This document shows, piece after piece, positions 1-9,771 of a DNA stretch of 64,000 nucleotides. Below the pieces are notes generated by a model that was not told the DNA's origin, did no database searches, and saw only the letters and a list, made by a program, of their open reading frames with translations. The stretch spans positions 62,001 through 126,000 of the forward strand of contig WBMW01004836.1 of assembly GCA_013396635.1 (NCBI GenBank), written 5' to 3'. Source of the DNA: Penelope pileata (Eukaryota; Chordata; Aves; Galliformes; Cracidae). Within the stretch, counting starts at the first letter, position 1. Each line of letters opens with the position of its first letter. Both the position numbers and the translations under genes were made by a program.

Positions 1-342
1 TTTCAGTAGTTTAATTAATGTAAAATGGCTGAAAATAGATTTGAAATTTGTGAAAAGCAATATAGTATGTATACATGTTTTGCAAAATGGTTGTTAAGCC
101 CGAATGTTGAACAAAGTTGGCAGAATGTTTATGTATTCAAAAGTAAGTTCTGTGCGCTTATTCTTGGAAACATTTTAAATAATGAAAGTAGTCACAAAAT
201 ACAGTATCACTGTTTTCCCTATTTTCACAATGAGTGTTATTCCTTAATTAATAAGTGATGTATACTGTCTATTATTTAATTTAATTAATATAGCATTTTC
301 ATGCAGGAAAACATCTTATAGTATTTTGTTTTTATTCTCCAG

Positions 343-474
343 CAATGGCAAGTCGGCAGGTAGACATCGCTACTCAAGGATGGTTCATTGGCCTTATGTG
401 TGCTGTCGCGCTTCTTATCTTGATTTTACTGATTGTTTGCTTCATAAGAAGAAATAAGGGTGGCAAATATCCAG
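343..474 (+). CDS. NRCAM: NRCAM transmembrane exon (internal coding exon)
   Basis: This internal exon encodes the membrane-spanning part of neuronal cell adhesion molecule NrCAM, an L1-family immunoglobulin/fibronectin adhesion protein of axons and nodes of Ranvier. The acceptor AG is at 341-342 after a T-rich tract, and the donor GT is at 475-476. The exon enters with two bases completing a codon (CA, then ATG GCA AGT CGG). It reads MASRQVDIATQGW, then about 21 hydrophobic residues starting FIGLMCAVALL, then the stop-transfer RRNKGGKYP. This matches my memory of vertebrate NrCAM almost residue for residue. It leaves one base of a split codon (G), which the next exon completes as Val. Upstream exons (Ig and FN3 domains) lie outside the window. 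If the donor is not used, the frame runs into the intron and stops at 585-587. Identification is firm; exon edges follow GT-AG and phase. Confidence 0.96.
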
Positions 475-1907
475 GTATAATATATAACGATAAGAATAAA
501 AAATATCTACTGATAATCAATACATTTAAAACAGATCTTAAGTTTACCGGAGAAAATACATTTGCTGCTAGTTTATATGCAATGTAATTGTGTATATGGG
601 AAATAGTTCTATCAGTTGGTAGACTTGTTGGGAGCAGTCTGCCCATTGGTACAAAACTTCAGTTCCTAGGAAGCGTATCTCCCACTTTAGAGAGGGTTGA
701 GCTTTGTTTGAGATACTCGGCCATGCTGCCAGCCCCACTCTCTGAAGTCTAGTGTTTTAACCCGCTAAAATGAGCTGAGTTAGAACTCTTAATAACTCAT
801 CTTTTTCTCAATTTTAGCATGTCGTCTTCGGATTACCAATGGTTATAAAAACGTAGTCAGTTGTTTTAGTATGAAATTGTAGTAGCCAGATTCATTTCAA
901 GGTGTTATGTATTATCGTAATATAACAGTGTATAAACTGATGATGTACAAAGTAAGTGTGGAAATTGCCAGAAAAAAGATAAGAGCTTATATATTGGATT
1001 ATGTAACTGTATCTGGTAAACAAGGGAAGGATTTCAGTAATAACCAGAAAAACAGAAATGAAAAGGCAAAAAACCATAATGAAGATAGTTCTTTACCAGT
1101 ATATTATTTTACTCTGCTAACAATCTTAACTGATAGGAATGTCTGTCTTCTCTAAACAGCTATCTCCTCAGGTACTCACAGATTTCTGTGCTATATAGTT
1201 GTAGAGGAACAAATTACATGTGAAGATTAATGCAATATATATGCAGTTTTACCGGTGAATGCAACCTATGACAGGGATGTGCAAGAGATATGATTGTGTT
1301 AAATCTAGGTTCCTGTCTATTTGTTTTTGCTTTGCTTTTGATCATGTTACAGAAAAGAAAGAATGAACAGCCCAAACCTATTTTTTCCAATATTAATGTT
1401 TTTAAATGCTATTTAAAATTCCCTGGACATTCTTTTGCAATACCTTTACCGAATTGTTAGTGCATGACATGAAAGCAGAAGGAAACTAACAGTGGATACA
1501 AGTGAATTTGATTCAACTTTGTCAATCAGTCTGGGAGAAATATCAAGAGGCAGTATGGAGCGTGGATATTCAGATTTCAATAAAAAATAGCTCTGCTAAT
1601 AACATAAGAAAAGAAAATATTTTAGTAAGATTGTTAACAAATCTTTAGTTGGAAATGAAAAGATGAAAAAGATTTATTAATGCAGAATGACACAGTATTT
1701 TGTGTTTGAATTAAGATAAAATTCTATAACTAATTAACAGATCTTTTCCTTCAAAACAGAACACATAACAATCTAAGGATCCTGTTCAAAAAATGATTTT
1801 TATTCAAACCATATTCCTGCCAAATGTGATTCAGTTTGAGAAATTAAGGTCTTAAGATTTCTAGTCTTGCAGTTTAATGATAAAAATTACTATTTCAAAT
1901 ATTTTAG
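475..1907 (+). other. NRCAM: NRCAM intron between transmembrane and first cytoplasmic exon
   Basis: This is a 1.4-kb AT-rich intron from donor GTATAA (475) to the acceptor tract ending ATTTTAG (1901-1907). I see no exon, recognisable repeat or RNA gene in it. The short open frames on both strands have no recognisable protein features. Confidence 0.85.
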
Positions 1908-1986
1908 TGAAGGAAAAGGAGGATGCACATGCTGATCCAGAAATACAGCCTATGAAGGAAGATGATGGAACATTTGGTGAATACAG
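1908..1986 (+). CDS. NRCAM: NRCAM cytoplasmic exon ending in FGEY
   Basis: This 79-nt exon codes the membrane-proximal cytoplasmic tail of NrCAM. It starts with TG, completing Val from the preceding exon. It continues with KEKEDAHADPEIQPMK and then EDDGTFGEY, and ends in AG of a split codon before the donor GTGAGC (1987). The acceptor is ATTTTAG at 1901-1907. The phase-2 end is normally completed by C of the canonical last exon at 11849, giving AGC (Ser) in EYSDAEDHK. In L1CAM the neuronal RSLE mini-exon is inserted at this same junction, so the donor is a known site of tail diversification in the family. Here it is also in phase with the acceptor at 3807 that leads into a transposon-derived reading frame. 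Confidence 0.96.
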
Positions 1987-3807
1987 GTGAGCAACTGATG
2001 TTGTTTGTTTTGTTCACTCTTCATATTGCATGAACTTCGTATAATATCACACTTACTAATTGAAAACTAACTTCTTTTTCAGAGTTGAGAAAGATTCTGC
2101 TTCCATTGTTTCATAGAACTATAGATAGCATTTCAACTACACTATTAGGAAAAAAATAAATAAATGTCCAAGATTTATGAACTGAGAGTATTGACTAAGC
2201 TGAAATTCAGATTCAAACACAATTGTCTCAAAGTAAGGAATCATTTTATGAACCCATGCTTTAGGTAATAGAAATAACAGATACAGTGTGCTTTTATCCT
2301 TTTAGCTAGGGTACGTATGACATGTTTTTTGAAAATACATTTCTAATTGAAGGTTAATAAAGACAATCTTGTGTTCCACTGACTGGAAAACAAGTATGTT
2401 TAAAATGGTCCAATACTAACACCTAATCCAATAACAAGGAGGCAACGTTAAACATGAAGTTGAGGGAATGTCCTACAAGGGAAAACAGGTCTTCCTTTCA
2501 TGTATTTCATTGCAAGAAATAGAGAAAACTGCTTCAAAGCGTGTGACACAGCTCTTATTTCTGACTCTTCCTTTATTGTAAAAGTAGTCTAGCTGCATCT
2601 CCTGACATCACAAAAAGCAAGTCCATTCATATAACAGTTACAAGTATAGTTTATTAAAAAACAAAACAGCACTTTATTTGGTGTTTTTTGAACCATTCTT
2701 TTTGAAATGAATCTTAGTTTCTAAATACGCCTATGCTGTTGTAATTTACTTGGGTATTATAATGCATTTTACAATATGTTCCTGTGTCAAAAATATTCTA
2801 AAAACCCTTTCTTATTTTGAAAATGTGAACTATACAAATGCACATAGAAAAATCATTTTTTTTGAAGGATTGACTCTGTTGCTTCAGCTCTCTTGTATAA
2901 GGGAAATGTGCATCTGGATCTGACTGAAATAGATTTCCAATTCTGAATGCCAAAGAGCAGTTTCTGTTTATTCTTCCATGATGTAAAAAACAAAACAAAA
3001 CAGAACAAAAACAAAAAACCAACACTGCTCTGTTCTTAGGTTAATCAGTTTAGTGTGCCATTTTACTACAGTGTTATGTGCATATGTGTTAATTAAATTT
3101 AGCTGATAAAAACAGTGATATAAAGCAGTATTTGGGAGCAGATGTAAATAAGTACTGTGCAAATTTTCCTATGCAGTCCAATTTGCATTCACATTTATCG
3201 CTCGTCTGCCTTTCTGTACTTGGAACTTTCAGCACCAGAAACTGGCCTTTGTACATAATTGTACAAATGATGTGACTTGAATACATGTTTTCTCAGGTCT
3301 AGACTAAAACTATTCAAATCTGCTTTCATGTGTGACCTGTAGCAAGATTTGAATTTGTCTCCATATTTAAGAGAGTTGAGTCAATCTACAGAATCATCTA
3401 CTGCTTTATTAAATGATTTTATAATACATTCATCTACCACTTGTCTGGTGAAAACGGACAGCTGCATGCCTAGCTTTCAGACTTGTTCATATGCATCCTA
3501 TTTACCATGCAAAATCTCCTTTCTAAAGTGCATTTCTGTGTAATTAGTTTATATCGGGCTTTCCTCTTTTTTCCTTAGAGACAGGGCAGCAGCAGCAACC
3601 AGTCAGATTACAGAAGATATCTTGGCATCCTCTCTGCAGCCCAACATCCCTGCAGTCACTCAGTTCCCAGTTTGTCTGTCTCACATGGCACTGGTCATGA
3701 TGCAGTGCTTTTCTGAGGAAAAAGGGTATAGGGTTTCCCTTGAACAAAAAAGTAATTTTTGAAAGGTCTAGAAATTCGAGTATTTTGAACTTTTTTCATC
3801 ACTTCAG
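1987..3807 (+). other. NRCAM: NRCAM last intron, part upstream of the Gag-like ORF
   Basis: This is AT-rich intronic DNA. It holds no clear repeat and no recognisable canonical NRCAM exon. I looked for the L1-family RSLE mini-exon (a 12-nt exon starting GTCC after AG). The only AG-GTCC with a preceding pyrimidine tract is the acceptor at 3807. A strong polypyrimidine tract and AG also occur at 3561-3578. Confidence 0.7.
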
Positions 3808-3808
3808 G
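3791..3808 (+). promoter_or_regulatory. Candidate splice acceptor feeding the Gag-like ORF
   Basis: The tract TTTTTTCATCACTTCAG (3791-3807) precedes GTCCATG. A plausible branch-point A lies in TTTTGAAC at about 3784-3790. Joining the NRCAM donor at 1986 (codon ends AG) to G3808 gives AGG TCC ATG, which is in frame with the 611-codon ORF that starts at ATG 3812. Only one of three phases would work. What is seen is the motif and the phase; use of the site is inferred. Confidence 0.6.
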
Positions 3809-3811
3809 TCC

Positions 3812-5647
3812 ATGTCTGCTTGGACAGGAAAGAAAATGGACAAGAAAAAGAAAAGAAAAGGTAGCTGTGCCAATGCTCCTGAAGCAGACCCTGTCTTTAC
3901 CAAAGCAAAGTCTGTGAGATCTGGCAGATCCAACTTCTTCAAAAGCTCAGGGGATCAATGCTCCAACACCAGATCAGAGACCTCCTACACCAGGAGGAGA
4001 GCTAGGCAGTCTACAGAGCTTACAAGGGTTAGTTCTGTCTCTGCTTGCCTCTGCCAAGAGGAAAAGAGTTCAGACGAATGGAAGTGCAGGCATGGCTCTA
4101 GACGTCATGTTTCTGAGCTACAGAGAATGGGTTTTGATGAGGGCTCAGATTCTCAGGCAGGACAGCCACTCCCTTTGCATCAGCCCTTCAGCTGCAACTC
4201 AATTCGTGGCTCACTGGCAAGGCAGCATTCTTCTCTCCAGCGCCGGTTCAGCCAGACCCCAGACTACAGCTCAGATTCAGAAGACACTCAGAGCTCCCAC
4301 CACAGGAAGGTAAGACCTTCTACTACTCATTTCTCTGAATCTGAAAAGAATTCTTTAATGAAATCTGTAATTTTGCCTGAGCTAGCTACTGTCTTAAAGG
4401 ATGCACTGACAGCAGCCAGACAAAGTATAACTTCTGTGGCACAGGCTAGGTCCCATTCAGTAAAGCATCCCAGGATACCAATTACAGAAGTTCCAGTGGT
4501 TCCTCTGGAAGCAACTGGGAACAGTTCCCAAGCTTTTGAGTCTGACCATGTGGACAGTTTTAAAGATCAAACAGCTTCTGGGAAGGAGAAAGCTGAGGCT
4601 TACAAGGCTTTGGAGGTTGAGTCATCCCCTGAAGATGAGGAGGAGTCATCTGAATCCCATACAGAAGACCAAGAAGGACCAGATGCTGTGCGTAAGTTTG
4701 ACATGGACAATCAGAATTATCTGTTCAAGCACATTAAAAGAGTTTTAATGCTGAAAACTTCCAAATGTGAACGCTCTTCAGAAGAAATGCATATCTTATC
4801 TGAAGAAGGCAAAGTAGATAATGCACTTCCTATCCATTCAGCAGTGGAAAATCTCATCAGTAGGATTTGGGGTAATCCTGAGGCAAAACATGAAGCGCCC
4901 GGAATCCTAAGTAAGCTGTATCCTCTTCCAGTGGATAAAGCTGCTTTGTGGGGGACCTTGCCTAAGGTAGACAGGGCATTGGTTACCGGTGATTCTGTGC
5001 TTTCAATGCCTGCTAATATGGATGCTCTCCCTGAAGATCCTACTGATAGGAAGATTGAGGAAGCAATTAAAAGATCTTTCAAGCTGGTTGCAGCGCAGCT
5101 TGGAGTATCTATCTACTGCACTTACGCTTCTAGAGCGTTGCTAATATGGCTGGAGGAAGAACAAGCTGGAGTCAAAAGAAAATGGGTCCCGTCTGGTGCT
5201 ATACAGAGGAAACGCAGGCTATGTAAACTTGCAGCTAATTTTATCCATGATGCAGCTGAGGATTCTCTTAGACTCACAGTTAAAAATATGGCATGCCTCA
5301 CAGTAGCCTGGAGAGCTGTCTGGCTGCGTCCTTGGACCTCATTGCTAGATCTCAAAGGTCAGCTGCTGTCTTTACCATACACAGGTGGCAAGCTATTTGG
5401 TGAATCTTTGGTACAGATCATGAAGGACTTTGCAGAACACAAACATTCCTTACATCAGATGAAAAAAAGAAGCTCTACTGGAAGCTCTTCATCGTCTTAT
5501 CCTCACAAGTCTCCAAGTTCCTTCCGTTCTCCACCAAAGTTTAAAGGAGGAAAGGGAAAATATAAGATCTCACATTCTTTTCATGCCAGCTATGAAAGGT
5601 CGTCTCGTTTTCAGAGAGACACCAGACCATCAAGAGGAACCTTCTAA
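3812..5647 (+). CDS. Intact DIRS-type retrotransposon Gag-like ORF (LAP2-alpha-like), probable NRCAM alternative terminal exon
   Basis: This is a 611-residue frame without stops, open from 3701. The first ATG is at 3812; the preceding in-frame TTG at 3740 is not a credible start. In order it shows a basic patch KKKKRK at residues 11-16 (nuclear-localisation-like), Arg/Ser-rich segments, and an acidic run near 271-291 (EDEEESSES). A helical conserved block follows at about 410-545, with WLRPW (504-508) and LPYTGGKLFGES (521-532). The tail is Ser/Lys/Arg-rich (about 551-611). The W-x-x-x-W, LPF/Y-x-G-x-x-LFG pattern and basic tail are, from family knowledge, those of the Gag-like ORF1 of DIRS1-type elements. 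That family also supplied the LAP2-alpha part of mammalian TMPO. The ORF lies on the same strand as NRCAM, inside its last intron. I infer co-option as an alternative last exon. A recent insertion or an independent single-exon gene are the alternatives. The element assignment is firmer than the splicing. Confidence 0.82.
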   Translation: MSAWTGKKMDKKKKRKGSCANAPEADPVFTKAKSVRSGRSNFFKSSGDQCSNTRSETSYTRRRARQSTELTRVSSVSACLCQEEKSSDEWKCRHGSRRHVSELQRMGFDEGSDSQAGQPLPLHQPFSCNSIRGSLARQHSSLQRRFSQTPDYSSDSEDTQSSHHRKVRPSTTHFSESEKNSLMKSVILPELATVLKDALTAARQSITSVAQARSHSVKHPRIPITEVPVVPLEATGNSSQAFESDHVDSFKDQTASGKEKAEAYKALEVESSPEDEEESSESHTEDQEGPDAVRKFDMDNQNYLFKHIKRVLMLKTSKCERSSEEMHILSEEGKVDNALPIHSAVENLISRIWGNPEAKHEAPGILSKLYPLPVDKAALWGTLPKVDRALVTGDSVLSMPANMDALPEDPTDRKIEEAIKRSFKLVAAQLGVSIYCTYASRALLIWLEEEQAGVKRKWVPSGAIQRKRRLCKLAANFIHDAAEDSLRLTVKNMACLTVAWRAVWLRPWTSLLDLKGQLLSLPYTGGKLFGESLVQIMKDFAEHKHSLHQMKKRSSTGSSSSSYPHKSPSSFRSPPKFKGGKGKYKISHSFHASYERSSRFQRDTRPSRGTF

Positions 5648-5745
5648 GAACATAGACTAGCTTCCTTTCTCAGGAACTGGGAAGATTAAAAAAATTTGGA
5701 AATTTATAGTGAAAAGACTTCAATATTTCCAGACAAGTAAGGCCA
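5648..5745 (+). pseudogene. Decayed start of a DIRS reverse-transcriptase ORF
   Basis: Just after the Gag-like stop, a frame at 5654-5686 reads RLASFLRNWED. This resembles the G-R-L/I-x-x-FL-x-x-W opening of DIRS-type reverse transcriptase as I remember the family. It then hits TAA at 5687. A further stretch in the same frame (KNLEIYSEKTSIFPDK) ends at another stop near 5736. No YDD-type block, RNase H or tyrosine recombinase was found further downstream. The match is short, so this is supportive rather than conclusive. Confidence 0.45.
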
Positions 5746-6294
5746 ATGCTTAGAAAATTTGTTGTTTCAAAATAAGATTTAAATTATTAAATAACTTAAA
5801 TTTTAATTACTAATTATGATTTTCTAAAGAAGACATTGCTATTATATTTAAGGGAGGTTTTTGTCACATTCAGCTTCTGTACTTCCCAGTATTTTTGAGG
5901 TGACTTGGACTTGTTTGAAATTTTGCAGTCTTCAATGGTCTTTCTTCTCCCGAAAGCATATTATCTGCAGAACCTGCCAACACTGGATTTTTTTGTACCA
6001 CATTGATCTAATGGAGGAAAAAATGCTCTGGGAAATGTAGATGTTTCAGGAACCACAGACTGACTGGGTGTACCGTGTTCCTGTGACTGGTGACATACCT
6101 GCATCTTTATGCAGTGCCTCTAGAAGTCCGTTTAATGCCAAACTGGTTTCACTACAATTACAGTAGTTTGCTCAGTTGAAGAAAACAGTGAATTGTGGAC
6201 CAGTGAAGAAAACAGTGAATTGATGTAAACATCAATGTTTATACCAAGAAACTGCAAAAAACACAATACCGTAAATGTGTTCATTTAAATTTAA

Positions 6295-6300
6295 AATAAA
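6295..6300 (+). terminator. Poly(A) signal AATAAA downstream of the Gag-like ORF
   Basis: Canonical hexamer about 650 bases after the ORF stop, followed by GACTATACAG and a TG-containing stretch. It would suit an alternative terminal exon. AATAAA is common by chance in DNA this AT-rich. Confidence 0.4.
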
Positions 6301-9300
6301 GACTATACAGAGCTGCTGTTCAGGTCAGCACAGGTATATAAATCAGCCTGAATTTCTGTCCTTGGCCCTAAAGCAAGAGAAATTAGGAACTCATGGCGTC
6401 TACAGACCTGTGGATTCGTGGGTGGGAAGAGACTGCAGACACACATTTCTTATTTAGCTTTACTGAAGTATGAAAGTATAGCTTTTCACATCTCTCCTTA
6501 CATGATATCCAAGTGTATTTGTCCTCTCGCTATACTCTGTATAAAGGAGGATCAAGCAGGACAAGGCATCTACAGTAGTAGGACTGTTAGTATGGTTACA
6601 CAGGATGTTTGCACATTTTGTTGAATTCTTTAGCCTCTTAATCTTTTTTTGACACAAACTATTCCTAGAAATTCCTAGTTACACTATCAGAAACTTTCTG
6701 ATAGGTAATTTATTAGTCTTCCTGCTTTTTCTAGCTTGACTAATAATGAGGATCTAGTTTGTAAATACAACAGCATTTTTTTTTTTCAGCTATGCTTACA
6801 GAATTTTTATTGCAGCCTAGATTTGTTTCCAGGGGGACCTAGTAAGGATTTGTGCCTCACCATAATTATAAGGTTGATCCTTTCTAGCACAAGAGATGAT
6901 GTCAGTACACTGCCTCTGGAGGATTCTTGTCTCTGAATAGTCTGATTGGATTTGGCAGTGATCTTGCTGTGTCCTCATTCCCACACACACGCTTTCTTAG
7001 ATGATTCTTATTTTGATTCTCAAGTATCTGTGTCACTTACTTTTTTAAATCATTGCTTTATTTTCCCATTGTACAATTTTCCTCCAGAAATTGTGAAGGT
7101 GAAAAATCTGATTAAACTTATCGCAAGCAGATTTTTCTTTATCACTTTTTTCTGGGAGTAGGTCAGATTTTTAGATGAACAACAACTTTTTCAACCTGTT
7201 GCCAGGAGCTTAATCTCCTAGTTTTTGCAGCTTTGCCAAGACTGAAGATTACAGACATAGTAAAGAATATCTACTCAGAAAAATAAGATAGATGTGCATT
7301 TGTCTTAGCGAGATTGGAAACAGTAAAAGTTTTGAAATCTGAGTTGATACAGGTGCATAAGAGTATAGGGGAAGTATCATCTGCACAGTCCATAGGATCT
7401 CTATCAATTTCAGAGTGTGAGCAGAAGTCCATTAGGTATTGGAGAAGAGGTTGTCCTGAAGTCTACAAATCTACAGGAAAGCCATGGTGTAATGTACTTC
7501 TGTGCCTTTGTGTGTCCGCTTATACTTAAACATTCCTGGGCTGTTGACTTGAAGGCACAGAAAAAGAAATTCACTACCAAGAAATTTCGTCCTCGGCATC
7601 CTCTTTCTGCATCCAATAGCCCCAAATGCTTTACCCATTTTGTTTTTGTTTTGTCTTTCATCTGACAGCTGTGCTATAAGGAAACGTAGTATATTGCTAA
7701 CCATATATTGAGTTGTTTTGCATGTCCATGAATGTGGCAAAGTTTAGTGGGAACTAGTTGCCTGCTGGACTGCAGAGGCATCGTAAAACTGTCTTCCCCA
7801 TTCTGACTGGTTGCTGCATGTACCCATATCTAAGGAAGAAAAGTTGAAAAGTTGAAAGAAGAAAGGAGATTTCAAGGTACATATTTCTTTCAATAACTGA
7901 TGACCTTGTGAAATGGAAGTACTTTTTTTTTAAAAAAATAACTTTGTCCTTTGCATTTACACGTTACTGTTACCTCCATACTTCATCTCTCTTAATCATT
8001 TGCCGCAGGTTTGCTGTGTGTTTCATGAAACTAAGAGGGAAAAGGAACTTGTATTTATATATTAGCAATCAGTTTTGAAAAATACTTAAAGCTTTTAGAG
8101 TCTGCTTTGCTATCAAATGTACTGTTCTTATTGAAAGGGCATGAAATGCCTGGTGCATATTGGTACATATCAAAATGACTGGTGTTTCAGTCTTTATTGT
8201 GAAACTTTCATCCTTAAAAAGCAAGCAGTATGGAAATCATCTATAAGACAAGAAATAGAGACAGTATCCCTAATCTTCACTTCCATGGTCATCTGATCTA
8301 AATATAGAATTTGTGCACATTCTCTTCTCTTGTTTTGTTTCTTTCCAGTACTTATTGTCTCACTGTTAACGACAGGCACTGCATACATGACACATTTCAA
8401 AATACTTCTTAAATTTTCCACTGTAATTTTAGTTAACTCAACTTGTACTTTTTTGAGTTCAGGATGTTATAATAGATAGGTTAAAAAGTCAGCAAGCAAA
8501 ACCACAAAGAAAAAATAAAAGGAAGTATGACCTACTCTGGTTGTATTTTGGTATATTTTTATGAACAAACATAAAAAAGATAAGCAAATCTTGTAGATTC
8601 CGTATCAAAATTTCTGACTTAAGCATGTTTTTGCAATACAGTATTACATATTCTTAAGCCTAAAGTGTTCTATAGCTCTTTGGGCATCAATATTCATAAT
8701 GAGACAACTCAGTGGCTTTTGTAGTTTGCTTCTTGGCAGCACGCAGAAAATCCATTTGTATCCCCAGAGTGCCAGTGTCCCTTCTCTGTTTTGCACACCC
8801 AGGGTTACAAAAGTGCTGTCCAAAATATTGATGTCTTCTCCTTTTTTCTTCTCTCCTCTTTGTTTTCTCTTTTATCCTCAATTTATTTCCCTTCCATGCA
8901 GAACACTGTATGCATCTAATACAAGAGTTATAATCCAGTTTGATAACGAATCAAGGCACCACTCAGTGTGCTTCCTTTTCCTGAAAAAGGAGTGGAAAAC
9001 ACGTTGGATAATCCCGTTTATTTTTTCATTGCCAGAGTTTGGCAGAACTTCTTACTGGGCTTTTCTGGTGCAAAAAGGGAGAGAATCCCGAGGTTCAGAT
9101 TTGATTTTGCATCTGCTGTAATTGTTCTCTTATATCAGTGCCCACCTCCATGCAGGTACACTCCTGGGTAGATCTGCAGTTTTGTTTGTTTGTTTTTAAT
9201 TACACAGACAGTAGAATCTGTATCCTTACTAAAATATAGAACAATCACAGACAAAATGCAACCATGTATTTCTTTATTGTTTGGCTTACAAATAAATTTT

Positions 9301-9747
9301 GTTTACAAAAATGCAAACAATAAAAAACAAAAGCACATCAACACAAAGGAAAAACTCCCATGCATATATTTTTCTAAGTTATAAATTAGAATTGAGCTTT
9401 TTATTGGATTAAACACAAAAATGCCTGAAATGGGGATATTTTTAATACAGTGATGGTATGTTATATTTACGTTATACTTCCAGCCTAGTGAGTTACATGG
9501 CATAGGATCACACTTTATAGTATTCACAGTTTCTTGACCAGCTGGAATAGGCTACAAGTGCATTTTTAATTTGTTTAAATTCCTGTATGTTATAGTGTAA
9601 GCAATTATGAAGCAATGTTCTTCACTAAATGCTATTCCCCAGAGGTCACGAAACACTGCAGGTCATTTTTTTGTAGGGAGTAGGACCTGGTACTATTTCA
9701 GTGTGAGGGTCTGCTCTTCATGGCTTTTGTACAGCCTGTTTTAATGG

Positions 9748-9771
9748 CACTGCCCTCACAGGAGGGCAGTG
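9748..9771. repeat. Perfect 10-bp inverted repeat, 4-base loop
   Basis: CACTGCCCTC, loop ACAG, GAGGGCAGTG. It could form a stable GC-rich hairpin within an AT-rich intron. Function unknown; the stem is too short for a typical pre-miRNA. Confidence 0.8.

Larger units (their letters stand above)
3808..6320 (+). other. NRCAM: Proposed alternative terminal exon of NRCAM (Gag-like ORF plus 3'UTR)
   Basis: Inferred unit: acceptor at 3807, in-frame ORF to the TAA at 5645-5647, AT-rich trailer, and AATAAA at 6295-6300 followed within 30 bases by TG-rich sequence (GCTGCTGTTC). A weaker ATTAAA is at 5786-5791. The encoded fusion would run NrCAM FGEY, then R-S-M and the Gag-like protein. It would lack the FIGQY and C-terminal SFV of the canonical tail. 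The trailer contains a direct repeat (6176-6195 and 6204-6223). No transcript evidence is available here. Confidence 0.5.

Noticed and set aside
345..587. 80-codon ATG frame through the transmembrane exon
   Set aside because: It is the NRCAM exon read into the following intron; real coding ends at 474.
3740..3811. TTG at 3740 as start of the Gag-like ORF (635 residues)
   Set aside because: TTG is not a plausible eukaryotic start. The first ATG is 3812, and the splice acceptor at 3807 explains the frame better.
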